Positions 57,064 to 64,000 of a stretch of DNA of 64,000 bases are shown here, in pieces. Within the stretch, counting starts at the first letter, position 1; every line of letters begins with the position of its first letter. The stretch is taken from positions 496,001-560,000 of the forward strand of contig NZ_MJIG01000004.1 of assembly GCF_001940245.1 (NCBI RefSeq), in the 5' to 3' direction. The notes beneath the pieces are model-generated. The model was not told the DNA's origin. It searched no databases and saw only the letters and a program-made list of their open reading frames with translations. Source of the stretch: Anaerostipes sp. 992a (GTDB taxonomy: Bacteria; Bacillota; Clostridia; Lachnospirales; Lachnospiraceae). Position numbers and translations under genes: made by a program.

Positions 57064-58136
57064 TATCTTGACACCTCCATCATGTTCATAAATTCATCAA
57101 ATAAGAAGTTTGAATCAACAGGTCCAGGACATGCCTCTGGATGAAACTGAACTGTTAAAATATTTTTATTTAAATAATGAAGGCCTTCCACTGTCTTATC
57201 GTTTACATTAATAAAAGCGACTTCTGCAATAGTTCTGTCGATACTTTCCTCTTTTACTACATATCCATGGTTCTGAGAAGAAATATATACTTTTCCGGTC
57301 TTTAAGTCTTTGACCGGATGGTTTCCTCCGCGGTGTCCGTATTTCATTTTTTCAGTATCACCGCCAACAGCCAATGCCATTAACTGATGTCCCAGACAAA
57401 TTGCAAAAATAGGAATTTCACTTGCATATAATTTTTTAAGCTCTTCAATAATTGTGACACATTCTTTTGGATCCCCAGGACCATTGGATAACATGATTCC
57501 ATCTGGTTTGGATGCCAAAATCGTCTCCGCTTTCGTATCAGCAGGATAAACAGTTACTTCACATCCCCTTTCAACCAGACAACGTTCAATATTGTTCTTT
57601 GTACCAAGGTCCATCAAAGCAACTTTATAACCATCGCCCTCATAATGTCTTGGTTCTGCACAGGTTACTGTCTTTACCGCATTTACAACACGATATTCTC
57701 TTACCTTCCTCAGAACTTCTTCTTTATCAAAATTCTCATTGGTTGTAATCATACCATTCATGGTACCCTTTTCACGAAGAATCTTGGTTAATGCACGGGT
57801 ATCAAGACCACAGATTCCTGGAATATCCTGTTCTTTCAAAAATGTATCAAGATCTCCCTGTTTTCTAAAATTGCTGGCGAGTCTAGAAACTTCACGAACA
57901 ATAAATGCTGTTGGCCAAGCTCTTCTAGATTCCATATCATCATAACAAATTCCATAATTTCCAATTAACGGATAAGTCATAACAACTCCCTGTCCCTGGT
58001 AGGATGGGTCTGTTAATACCTCTAAATATCCTGTCATAGATGTGTTAAATACAACTTCACACACCACTTCTTTGACTGCTCCAAAGCTCTGACCTTCAAA
58101 AATCTGGCCGTCTTCCAGAATCAAAAATGCCTTCAT
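57063..58136 (-). CDS. carA: Carbamoyl phosphate synthase, small subunit
   Basis: The glutaminase subunit that channels ammonia to CarB. The 357 aa have an N-terminal CPSase small domain (LEDGQIFEGQSFG, TSMTGYLEVLTDPSY) and a class-I glutamine amidotransferase domain with nucleophile context AICLGHQLMALAVGG, GGNHPV, and the His-Glu of QFHPEACPGP. One base overlaps carB, so the two are coupled. Confidence 0.97.
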   Translation of the reverse strand: MKAFLILEDGQIFEGQSFGAVKEVVCEVVFNTSMTGYLEVLTDPSYQGQGVVMTYPLIGNYGICYDDMESRRAWPTAFIVREVSRLASNFRKQGDLDTFLKEQDIPGICGLDTRALTKILREKGTMNGMITTNENFDKEEVLRKVREYRVVNAVKTVTCAEPRHYEGDGYKVALMDLGTKNNIERCLVERGCEVTVYPADTKAETILASKPDGIMLSNGPGDPKECVTIIEELKKLYASEIPIFAICLGHQLMALAVGGDTEKMKYGHRGGNHPVKDLKTGKVYISSQNHGYVVKEESIDRTIAEVAFINVNDKTVEGLHYLNKNILTVQFHPEACPGPVDSNFLFDEFMNMMEVSR

Positions 58137-58149
58137 CGTGTCACCTATC

Positions 58150-58277
58150 CTTTCCTAAAAAAGCTCAAAAAAAAAGAGGCATCTATAATTAGGAATACTT
58201 ATCTAAACGTTATCCGTAACGTTACAAAGCTACCAATAACGCAGTCCTTCCCCCAAAGCTCTCTTTCTTTTTAAATT
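58150..58277 (-). promoter_or_regulatory. Possible structured leader of carAB
   Basis: The predicted transcript has about 140 nt before carA. It contains GCGTTAT pairing with ATAACGT (7 bp) around the palindrome GTAACGTTAC, and later a run of nine T near 58172-58180. The classic PyrR-binding motif was not found. It may be an attenuator or an operator region; the type is not recognised. Confidence 0.3.
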
Positions 58278-58283
58278 GTAAAG

Positions 58284-58312
58284 ATTCTAACACATTTCAT
58301 TTAAAAATACAA
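58284..58312 (-). promoter_or_regulatory. Sigma-A promoter of carAB
   Basis: Minus strand TTGTAT (58307-58312), 17 bases, TAGAAT (58284-58289) with a TGT extended -10; predicted start near 58277. Confidence 0.65.
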
Positions 58313-58367
58313 GACTTTTTCAAAATTTCATCGATAGAAAACTATTCCTACCAAAATATTAATGTTA

Positions 58368-58988
58368 TTAATCCTTTTGACGCTCCCTCTCCATTTTAGA
58401 ATAAATGCACCCACAGTAATCCTGTCGATACAGATGGTATTGCCTGGATAATTCAATAGATCTTCGGTATCCATTCTTCTTCTTAAAATCAGATGGCAGA
58501 TGCCTAATACCGTATTCCCTCTCCAGCTTTTCACCAATCTCATTGATCCATCTTGCATTCTTATAAGGACTGATGGACAGAGTGGTCGTAAAATAATCTG
58601 CCTTTTGGACTACCGCTTTTTGGGCCGCTTCTCTCAGACGCATCTCATAACAGGCATAACAGCGCTGTCCACCTTCTGGGAGTTCTTCCATTCCCCTGGC
58701 CATCTGATAAAACTTCTCTGGTTCATATTTTCCTTCCATAAAGGAGATAGGATATATAGTATCCAGCTGTCCGATCAGGCGCTTTTGCTCCTCTACCCGA
58801 TTTCGGTATTCTTCCTCCGGTGAAATATTGGGATTATAATAAAAAATAGTGATCTCAAAATATTGAGATAGATATTCCAGCACATAACTGCTGCAGGGAG
58901 CACAACAACTGTGCAAAAATAATTTTTGTGGTTTTCCCTCCATGCTGGACAACAAACGGTCCAACTCTTTTTGATAATTACGATTCAT
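58368..58988 (-). CDS. queH: Epoxyqueuosine reductase QueH
   Basis: Reduces epoxyqueuosine in tRNA to queuosine; QueH is the cobalamin-independent alternative to QueG. The 206 aa (from ATG 58988) show the family cysteines: HSCCAPCSSY near residue 26, CYACYEMRL, and the C-terminal DYCGCIYSK. Longer frames upstream overlap the foldase gene and are not supported. It overlaps that gene by 11 bp. queA elsewhere in the window makes its substrate. Confidence 0.9.
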   Translation of the reverse strand: MNRNYQKELDRLLSSMEGKPQKLFLHSCCAPCSSYVLEYLSQYFEITIFYYNPNISPEEEYRNRVEEQKRLIGQLDTIYPISFMEGKYEPEKFYQMARGMEELPEGGQRCYACYEMRLREAAQKAVVQKADYFTTTLSISPYKNARWINEIGEKLEREYGIRHLPSDFKKKNGYRRSIELSRQYHLYRQDYCGCIYSKMERERQKD

Positions 58989-59994
58989 CCTTCTGTGATG
59001 CCAGTGGAAGTTTCTTCCACACATCTTCCTCCATCTTTGTTTTATAATGCTTTTTATAATCTTCTTTATACTTCTTCTGGAACCATTCTTTCTTCTGCTT
59101 TTCCACTTCCTGATTGATTGCTTCTTCCTGCTTCTTCCTGTCATTTTTATGAATCATCTGAACAATCATGTATCCATTATCCGTTTCCATCACACTGCTG
59201 CATTCTCCATCCTCCAGCTGATTCACTTCATCCCACAGATTACCAGAAACCTCTGAAGCATTTAATGTCTTCTCTCCTGCATTTCTCAATCCATAATACC
59301 TGGCCACTGTGTCCAGCTTCTCTCCAGAAACAACCTTCTTTCTCGCTTCATCTGCTCTTTGTTTCTGTTTTCTATCTTCCGTCTCACTAACTTCTACCAG
59401 TTCTCCCTCTTTATTACTCTGAACTGTCGGAAATACCATCTCATAAACTGTCACCATTTTATAATCTGCCAGATCATAATCTGCCTCAAAATCTTCCAGA
59501 ATCTTATTATACATCTTACTTGCTATCTTCTTCTCTTTATAATATGAAGAGACCTTGTCAAGTGTAATTTCATACGTGATCAGCTCCTTACTATCGAACA
59601 TTCCAATTTCCTTTTTCGCCTGTTTCCTACATTCCACCCGTTCCTTTTTACTTAGCTTGATTGCCTGATCCTCTGCTTCCTGCACCAAGACCTTCTGGAT
59701 TTCAATCCGTTCTGCTACATCGTCCTTTACTTCATCTTCATAAGTAACTTTGTTTCCCTTCTCATCCGTCCCTATCTCCGCACTCCACATCTTGCTTCCC
59801 CATGCAGATTCAATTTCTTGGCGGCGTTCTAACATATAGATCATGGCCTCCGATACAGTAATCTGACAATCGCCAACCTTCATTACCACAGAATCTGGCG
59901 TATAAGACACTTTTTTCTTCTCAGATAGGGTATTGGCCCACAATGCCATTGTTAAAATAACGGTGATTCCCATGAATGCATACTTCTGCCGCAT
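58978..59994 (-). CDS. PrsA/SurA-like peptidylprolyl isomerase (foldase)
   Basis: A 338-aa membrane-anchored or secreted protein: an N-terminal hydrophobic helix (about 5-24, no lipobox cysteine), a SurA-N-like helical region with TPDSVVMKVGDCQITVSEA (about 32-170), and a diverged parvulin-like segment (about 215-300: GEKLDTVARYYGLRNAGEK, with SGNLWDEVNQLEDGECSSVMETDNGYMIVQM). The C-terminus is strongly charged. PrsA-type proteins help exported proteins fold outside the membrane. The ATG at 59994 follows AAGGAGG. Confidence 0.75.
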   Translation of the reverse strand: MRQKYAFMGITVILTMALWANTLSEKKKVSYTPDSVVMKVGDCQITVSEAMIYMLERRQEIESAWGSKMWSAEIGTDEKGNKVTYEDEVKDDVAERIEIQKVLVQEAEDQAIKLSKKERVECRKQAKKEIGMFDSKELITYEITLDKVSSYYKEKKIASKMYNKILEDFEADYDLADYKMVTVYEMVFPTVQSNKEGELVEVSETEDRKQKQRADEARKKVVSGEKLDTVARYYGLRNAGEKTLNASEVSGNLWDEVNQLEDGECSSVMETDNGYMIVQMIHKNDRKKQEEAINQEVEKQKKEWFQKKYKEDYKKHYKTKMEEDVWKKLPLASQKDES

Positions 59995-60103
59995 AATTTC
60001 CTCCTTGATACTATGACTGTCTTTCCTATCCCAAGAATATACCAACATTCCTGGTAAAGACGGATGTTTATTCGATATTACTATATCATAATTCCTCTGA
60101 GAA

Positions 60104-60131
60104 TTGACAAAATTTATAAAGAGTTTATAAC
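60104..60131 (+). promoter_or_regulatory. Promoter of the SpoIID-like protein gene
   Basis: TTGACA (60104-60109), 16 bases, TATAAC (60126-60131) fits sigma-A. A sigma-E-like -10 word CATACTCT (60148-60155) follows, 16 bases after ATAAC. Either could be used. Confidence 0.45.
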
Positions 60132-60184
60132 ATTTTTCTATTTTCATCATACTCTACTACAAAGCTTTTTTATAAGGAGAATCC

Positions 60185-61438
60185 ATGAAAGCTGCACAAA
60201 ATAATTTAGTAGATACTGGAAAATTACAAATCAGTGTTACCTCAAGTATCGGAGCCGCTCCTATCCCCAATGCTTCCATAGAAATCTCTTATACCGGCGA
60301 CCCTAATTCCGTCATTGAAAAGGTTGAAACCGATTCGAACGGTCAGACAGAGCTGATCACTTTAGATACTCCTCCTTTGGAATATTCCATGGCTCCTTCT
60401 GAAAATCAGCCCTATTCTGAATACACCTTTCAGATTTCTGCACCAGACTTTGAACCTCTGACCATTGCAGGAGCCGAACTGATGTCAGGGGTTACCGCCC
60501 TCCAGGATGCCCGCTTATCTCCAATTCTTGCTCAATCCAATCCAGTGGATGTACTTACCATCGGCCCCCACACCTTATTTGGAGATTACCCGCCAAAGAT
60601 TCCTGAGGAAGAAATCAAACCATTGGAAGAACGAGGCGAAATCGTATTAAGCCGTGTAGTCATTCCTGAGTATGTTATCGTACATGATGGTTCAGTTAAT
60701 GACTCCACTGCCAGCAATTATTACGTCAAATACAAGGATTATATTAAAAATGTTGCATCCTGTGAAATCTATTCTACCTGGCCAAGGAGTACCATCGAAG
60801 CTAACGTACTGGCTATTATGTCCTTTACGCTAAACCGTGTCTATACCGAGTGGTATCGCAACAAAGGATTCGATTTTACGATCACCTCCTCCACTGCTTA
60901 CGATCACAAATGGATTCATGGCAAGAACAGCTTTGACACCATAAACGAAGTGGTCGATGAAATTTTTGCCAATTACCTATCCAGACCGAATGTAACACAG
61001 CCTATTCTGACACAATACTGTGATGGAAAACGAGTAACCTGCAGTGGCTGGATGACTCAGTGGGGCAGCAAATATCTGGGTGATCAGGGATATGCTCCTC
61101 TTGAGATCCTACGCTATTATTATGGAAATGATATGTATATCAATACTGCGGAAGAAATCTCCGGAGTTCCTGCATCCTGGCCAGGAAGCGACCTGACCAT
61201 AGGTTCTACCGGCGATAAAGTCCGTCAAATACAGGAGCAGCTCAATCGAATTGCACAGACCTATCCATCCATCCCAACTATCTCTGCAGATGGCCGCTAT
61301 GGCGAAGCAACTGCCAATGCCGTCAGCAGATTTCAAAATGTTTTTGGACTTCCTGCTACTGGTGTGGTCGACTATCCGACCTGGTATAAAATCAGTGAAA
61401 TCTATGTTGCCGTAAGCAGAATTGCAGAATTACGCTAA
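60185..61438 (+). CDS. Protein with SpoIID-like middle region and C-terminal peptidoglycan-binding domain
   Basis: A 417-aa protein. The N-terminal part (about 10-115) resembles a transthyretin/carboxypeptidase-regulatory beta domain. The middle (about 150-300) resembles the SpoIID/LytB amidase-enhancer fold (IEANVLAIMSFTLNRVYTEWYRNKGFDFTI, FDTINEVVDEIF). Residues about 340-410 are a PG_binding_1 domain (GSTGDKVRQIQEQL, DGRYGEATANAVSRFQ). There is no signal peptide, so it may be exported non-classically or act inside the mother cell on the spore wall. The ATG follows AAGGAG. Confidence 0.65.
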   Translation: MKAAQNNLVDTGKLQISVTSSIGAAPIPNASIEISYTGDPNSVIEKVETDSNGQTELITLDTPPLEYSMAPSENQPYSEYTFQISAPDFEPLTIAGAELMSGVTALQDARLSPILAQSNPVDVLTIGPHTLFGDYPPKIPEEEIKPLEERGEIVLSRVVIPEYVIVHDGSVNDSTASNYYVKYKDYIKNVASCEIYSTWPRSTIEANVLAIMSFTLNRVYTEWYRNKGFDFTITSSTAYDHKWIHGKNSFDTINEVVDEIFANYLSRPNVTQPILTQYCDGKRVTCSGWMTQWGSKYLGDQGYAPLEILRYYYGNDMYINTAEEISGVPASWPGSDLTIGSTGDKVRQIQEQLNRIAQTYPSIPTISADGRYGEATANAVSRFQNVFGLPATGVVDYPTWYKISEIYVAVSRIAELR

Positions 61439-61440
61439 AT

Positions 61441-61511
61441 GAAAAAAGGCGCATACACCGCAAGAACGCCGGATGGCATTCTTGCATGTTGGTGTTATGC
61501 CGCCTTTTTTC
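61441..61511. terminator. Bidirectional terminator between SpoIID-like gene and folA
   Basis: GAAAAAAGGCG (61441-61451) and CGCCTTTTTTC (61501-61511) pair perfectly, with inner GCATACACC/GGTGTTATGC and CAAGAA/TTCTTG stems. A and T runs on both ends suit both converging genes. Confidence 0.85.
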
Positions 61512-61519
61512 ATATCATT

Positions 61520-62011
61520 CTATTTTTTTCTGCGGTAGGTTCGGAAATAGTATTCAATGTCAAAATATGTTTGTTCTTCTCCCTCTTCTACCATCTCCCA
61601 ATCCTCCATCTCGTCCAGATTTGGAAAATACGTATCCGCATCATAAGCATAATCCAGCTTTGTTACATAAGCGGTATCGCAATAAGGAAGCATCATACGA
61701 TAGATGCTTTCTCCCCCTACGATAAAGATTTCATCACTTTCATATTCCTCCAGCTCTTCCATCAACTCTTCTTTACTTCCCACTACAATCGCTCCATGCC
61801 CATTATAGTCCTTATCCGTAGTCAATACGATATTCGTTCTCTTGGCAAGAGGCATCTTCCCCGGAAAGCTTTCTAATGTCTTTCTTCCCATAACAATCAC
61901 ATGTCCCGTGGTCATCTGTTGAAAAAATTTCATGTCATTGGGAATCCGGACCAAAAGCTGGTTACTCTTTCCAATTCCCCAGTTCTTATCTGCATTTACG
62001 ATCAACTTCAT
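61520..62011 (-). CDS. folA: Dihydrofolate reductase
   Basis: Reduces dihydrofolate to THF, regenerating the cofactor that thymidylate synthase consumes. The 163 aa have NADKNWGIGKSNQLLVRIPNDMKFF, VIVMGRKTLESFPGK (NADPH-binding GRKT), and IVGGESIYRMMLP. It normally follows thyA directly; here an IS607-type element separates them. Only a weak ribosome site (AGCAAGAG) precedes the ATG, 13 bp from the element's terminal repeat. Confidence 0.95.
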   Translation of the reverse strand: MKLIVNADKNWGIGKSNQLLVRIPNDMKFFQQMTTGHVIVMGRKTLESFPGKMPLAKRTNIVLTTDKDYNGHGAIVVGSKEELMEELEEYESDEIFIVGGESIYRMMLPYCDTAYVTKLDYAYDADTYFPNLDEMEDWEMVEEGEEQTYFDIEYYFRTYRRKK

Positions 62012-62044
62012 CTCTTGCTGCCACTCAAAATATAGACAAATATA

Positions 62045-62230
62045 CCCATATCGAGATATTGAAAGTTTTCACAAACTTTTCTTACTGCTTCATCCTGTAT
62101 GCTTTTGCGATTACAAGTAATACGCTACTCACAAGTTCTTGTACAGTCCACAGTCGTAAATTCCCGACTAAAGCCATCGGTACATGCCTACAAACGCTTG
62201 TTTTATGCTATTTTGTAGGATATTGCATCT
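62045..62230 (-). ncRNA. Candidate omega (reRNA) guide scaffold at the tnpB 3' end
   Basis: Right-end RNAs of TnpB elements overlap the tnpB 3' end and run to the element boundary. Here the minus strand has AGTCG..CGACT, ACAAG-AA-CTTGT and GCGTATTAC-TT-GTAATCGC hairpins in a 160-nt non-coding tail. The guide would be flanking sequence beyond the right end, here the folA leader. Inference from family knowledge. Confidence 0.45.
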
Positions 62231-63381
62231 CTTAAATTAAGGCTTGCATTATAATCTCTATCAGCATGATATCCACACTCACAAATATATTCTCTATCAG
62301 AAAGTTTTAAATCTCTCTTAATACAACCACATTCATGACATAGCTTACTTGATGGATACCATCTATCTACAATTCTTAATTCAATTCCCAGTTCTTTGCA
62401 TTTTGCTTCAAGTTTTGTTCTAAACTCATAGAATTTCTGTGAAGCAACTGCTTTAGACAGATGCTTATTCTTCATCATTCCTTTTACATTCAAATCTTCA
62501 ATGGTAATATAAGATGGTTTGGTTTTCACTATCTCATTTACACATTTATTGATATAATCGGTACGAATATTGTCTATTCTATGATGAAGTTTCTGTACCT
62601 TTAAGACTTGTTTTTGAATATTTTGTCTAGTGGCTTCTCCTTTCATTTTATTGTTGCGTTTTTTTAAGTCTTCGTATTTTCTCGATAGACAACGCTGTTC
62701 TCTTTTTAATTGTTTCTCTAATTTTTTTAATTTTGCGGTTTTATTTACATTTTTCTTTATAATACCGTTACTGATAACTGCAAATTCCTTGATGCCTAGA
62801 TCAATTCCTAATCCAAAATTATTTAATTTTGGTTTTTCTGTATTTGGAATATCAATCAAAACAGATACATAATATCTTCCAGCCTTGCAGGAGACTGTAC
62901 CACTTTTAATCACATATCCTTGCTTTGTTGTTGGAATGTAACCCTTTTCTTTTAATTTGACCCATCCAAGAGTAGGGATATTAATTCGATGTCTTTCACA
63001 GAAACAATCTTTTGGATTATTTTTCACAAAATACATTTTCACATCTGACTTATTCTTTTTTTTAAATCTGGGAAATCTACTTTGCTTTTTAAAAAATCTG
63101 GTAAAAGCAGTATACGCATTTTCCATGGATTTTTTAACTGACTTAGAACTCACATCTTTTATCCATAAATATTCTGGATTATTTAGTAGAAATTCATTAT
63201 TTAGCCATACACTAAAAGATTTTGCTGTCATAAATTTTTCACCTTTGTTATAAAGTTCTTTATTATGGGCAATATAAAAATTATAAATAAATCTACAAGT
63301 TCCAATTGTTTTATTTATCTTTTGTATTTGTTCCTGCGTTGGGTTTATTTCCGTTTTGTAACTCTTTCGCAATTTCCTCAT
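62203..63381 (-). CDS. tnpB: TnpB RNA-guided nuclease (IS200/IS605/IS607 accessory protein)
   Basis: A 392-aa TnpB, ancestor-type relative of Cas12. RuvC residues appear intact: D194 in GIDLGIKEF, E295 in TIEDLNVKG, and the terminal Asp in HADRDYNAS (374-376). The zinc-ribbon cysteines C348/C351 and C367/C369 are present, so the nuclease may be active. The ATG at 63381 touches AAGGAGG with no spacing; a TTG at 63372, nine bases from it, may be the real start. It overlaps the tail of the tnpA remnant by 71 bp. Confidence 0.9.
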   Translation of the reverse strand: MRKLRKSYKTEINPTQEQIQKINKTIGTCRFIYNFYIAHNKELYNKGEKFMTAKSFSVWLNNEFLLNNPEYLWIKDVSSKSVKKSMENAYTAFTRFFKKQSRFPRFKKKNKSDVKMYFVKNNPKDCFCERHRINIPTLGWVKLKEKGYIPTTKQGYVIKSGTVSCKAGRYYVSVLIDIPNTEKPKLNNFGLGIDLGIKEFAVISNGIIKKNVNKTAKLKKLEKQLKREQRCLSRKYEDLKKRNNKMKGEATRQNIQKQVLKVQKLHHRIDNIRTDYINKCVNEIVKTKPSYITIEDLNVKGMMKNKHLSKAVASQKFYEFRTKLEAKCKELGIELRIVDRWYPSSKLCHECGCIKRDLKLSDREYICECGYHADRDYNASLNLRDAISYKIA

Positions 63382-63587
63382 CCTCCTTTATCTGATTTTT
63401 ATACTTGCGAAATCCATACAATCTACAACTGAACACATGTAAGATTGATATAATATCTTCTGTTAGTTGGAATACGATTTGCTTTGAGAATTCCATCTCT
63501 GTCCCAACGTTGAAGAGTTTTTACTGACACTCCAAGTAATTCAGCAAAATCTTTTGGTTTATAATTTGTGATATTTGATGTGTTCAT
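63311..63587 (-). pseudogene. tnpA: Remnant of IS607 TnpA serine recombinase (internal deletion, frameshift)
   Basis: From the ATG at 63587 (after AAAGGAG) the first 46 or so residues are the MerR-like helix-turn-helix of IS607 TnpA (FAELLGVSVKTLQRWDRDGILKANRIPTNRRYY). A different frame then gives its C-terminal tail (QLTEDIISILHVFSCRLYGFRKYKNQI) ending at 63311. The serine-recombinase catalytic core is missing. The element therefore cannot mobilise itself. Confidence 0.85.
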
Positions 63588-63669
63588 AAATAATTCTCCT
63601 TTCTTTATAAACACATTGCATCACATATAAACATATTTATCTATATTTTTGATTGCTTAACAATCGCTC

Positions 63670-64000
63670 CTAAATCGCAATTGGAATATTCTTCACCTGT
63701 GGACCTGCCTGATAATTCTCGATCTTAAAATCATCCAATGTGAAATCATAAAAGTTTTTAATATCCGGGTTCATCCAGAAATCAGGTGCCGGATAGGTTG
63801 GTCTTTGAATCAATTCCTTGATAATCGGTATATGGCGATCATAAATATGTGCATCGGCGATTACATGCAGCAATTCTCCTGCCTCCATATCACATACTTG
63901 TGCAATCATCATAAGCAGTACAGAGTATTGTACTACATTCCAGTTATTTGCTGCTAAAATATCCTGGGAACGTTGATTCAACACTGCATTCAATGTCAAC
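63670..64000 (-). CDS. thyA: Thymidylate synthase, C-terminal part cut by window edge
   Basis: Converts dUMP to dTMP with methylene-THF, releasing dihydrofolate for FolA. Only the last 110 residues are inside the window: RSQDILAANNWNVVQYSVLLMM, AGELLHVIADAHIYDRHI and the C-terminal PTYPAPDFW, ending in KNIPIAI. The 5' part lies beyond position 64000. The IS607-type element begins about 18 bp after its stop. Confidence 0.95.
   Translation of the reverse strand, partial: LTLNAVLNQRSQDILAANNWNVVQYSVLLMMIAQVCDMEAGELLHVIADAHIYDRHIPIIKELIQRPTYPAPDFWMNPDIKNFYDFTLDDFKIENYQAGPQVKNIPIAI

Larger units (their letters stand above)
62025..63652 (-). mobile_element. IS607-family element, tnpA-defective, inserted between thyA and folA
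   Basis: It contains a tnpA remnant and a full tnpB, in IS607 order. Near-terminal inverted repeats of about 20 bases flank it: 62025-62044 and, inverted, 63633-63652, with one gap and one mismatch. It sits between the thyA stop (63670) and folA start (62011). Exact ends and the GG target dinucleotide of IS607 cannot be fixed from one copy. Confidence 0.75.

Noticed and set aside
58150-58277. PyrR attenuator upstream of carA
   Set aside because: I could not find the PyrR-binding loop sequence or a standard terminator/antiterminator pair; kept only as an unassigned leader.

Overview
The window looks like a chromosomal segment of a low-G+C, endospore-forming member of the Clostridia, most likely a Lachnospiraceae-type gut anaerobe. 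The reasons are the SpoIIGA, SigE and SigG sporulation genes, a T-box in front of pheST, an IspH protein fused to S1 repeats, an ANTAR regulator beside glnA, and the overall gene order. This placement is inferred; nothing in the window identifies a species. About 50 genes are recognisable, most of them on the minus strand. recA (left edge) and thyA (right edge) are cut by the window.

Region 1 (1-10.2 kb) is a minus-strand run: tepA, ftsK/spoIIIE, fhs, folD, rimO, pgsA, cinA, then recA. recA has its own promoter with a LexA-like box over the -35 element. Region 2 (10.2-20.4 kb) holds pyruvate carboxylase, the ispH-S1 fusion with cmk, a BaiN-like flavoprotein and an RpiR regulator, queA, and a plus-strand VanZ-like gene. 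Region 3 (20.5-29.5 kb) holds an exported 5'-nucleotidase-C/Ig-like protein, a GtrA/nucleotidyltransferase pair, T-box-controlled pheST, a YihY membrane protein and yqeY. Region 4 (29-35.6 kb) is a GntR-egsA-rpiB operon with tandem operator candidates, an M24 aminopeptidase, an AEC transporter and an orphan solute-binding lipoprotein.

Region 5 (35.7-50.3 kb) joins sporulation to cell division. sigG is on the plus strand and faces sigE and spoIIGA. It is followed by a reduced dcw cluster transcribed mraZ-rsmH-ftsL-PBP-PBP-mraY-murD-ftsW-divIB-ftsZ, with MraZ operator repeats at its head and a strong terminator behind ftsZ. murE, murF, murG, murB, murC and ftsA are absent from it. lgt and ychF follow. 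Region 6 (51.7-62 kb) holds glnA with an ANTAR regulator, carAB, queH, a PrsA-like foldase, and a protein with SpoIID-like and peptidoglycan-binding regions.

Region 7 (62-64 kb) is thyA-folA split by an IS607-type element. Its TnpB nuclease appears intact, but its tnpA recombinase is reduced to an out-of-frame internal-deletion remnant. Other unexplained structure lies between genes: a G+C-rich structured element ending in a terminator (about 9.98-10.08 kb), a hairpin module repeated at 10.07 and 51.58 kb, a three-hairpin element closed by a 9-bp outer stem (27.30-27.43 kb), and an approximately 240-bp imperfect palindrome (33.56-33.80 kb). No rRNA, tRNA or CRISPR array was seen.
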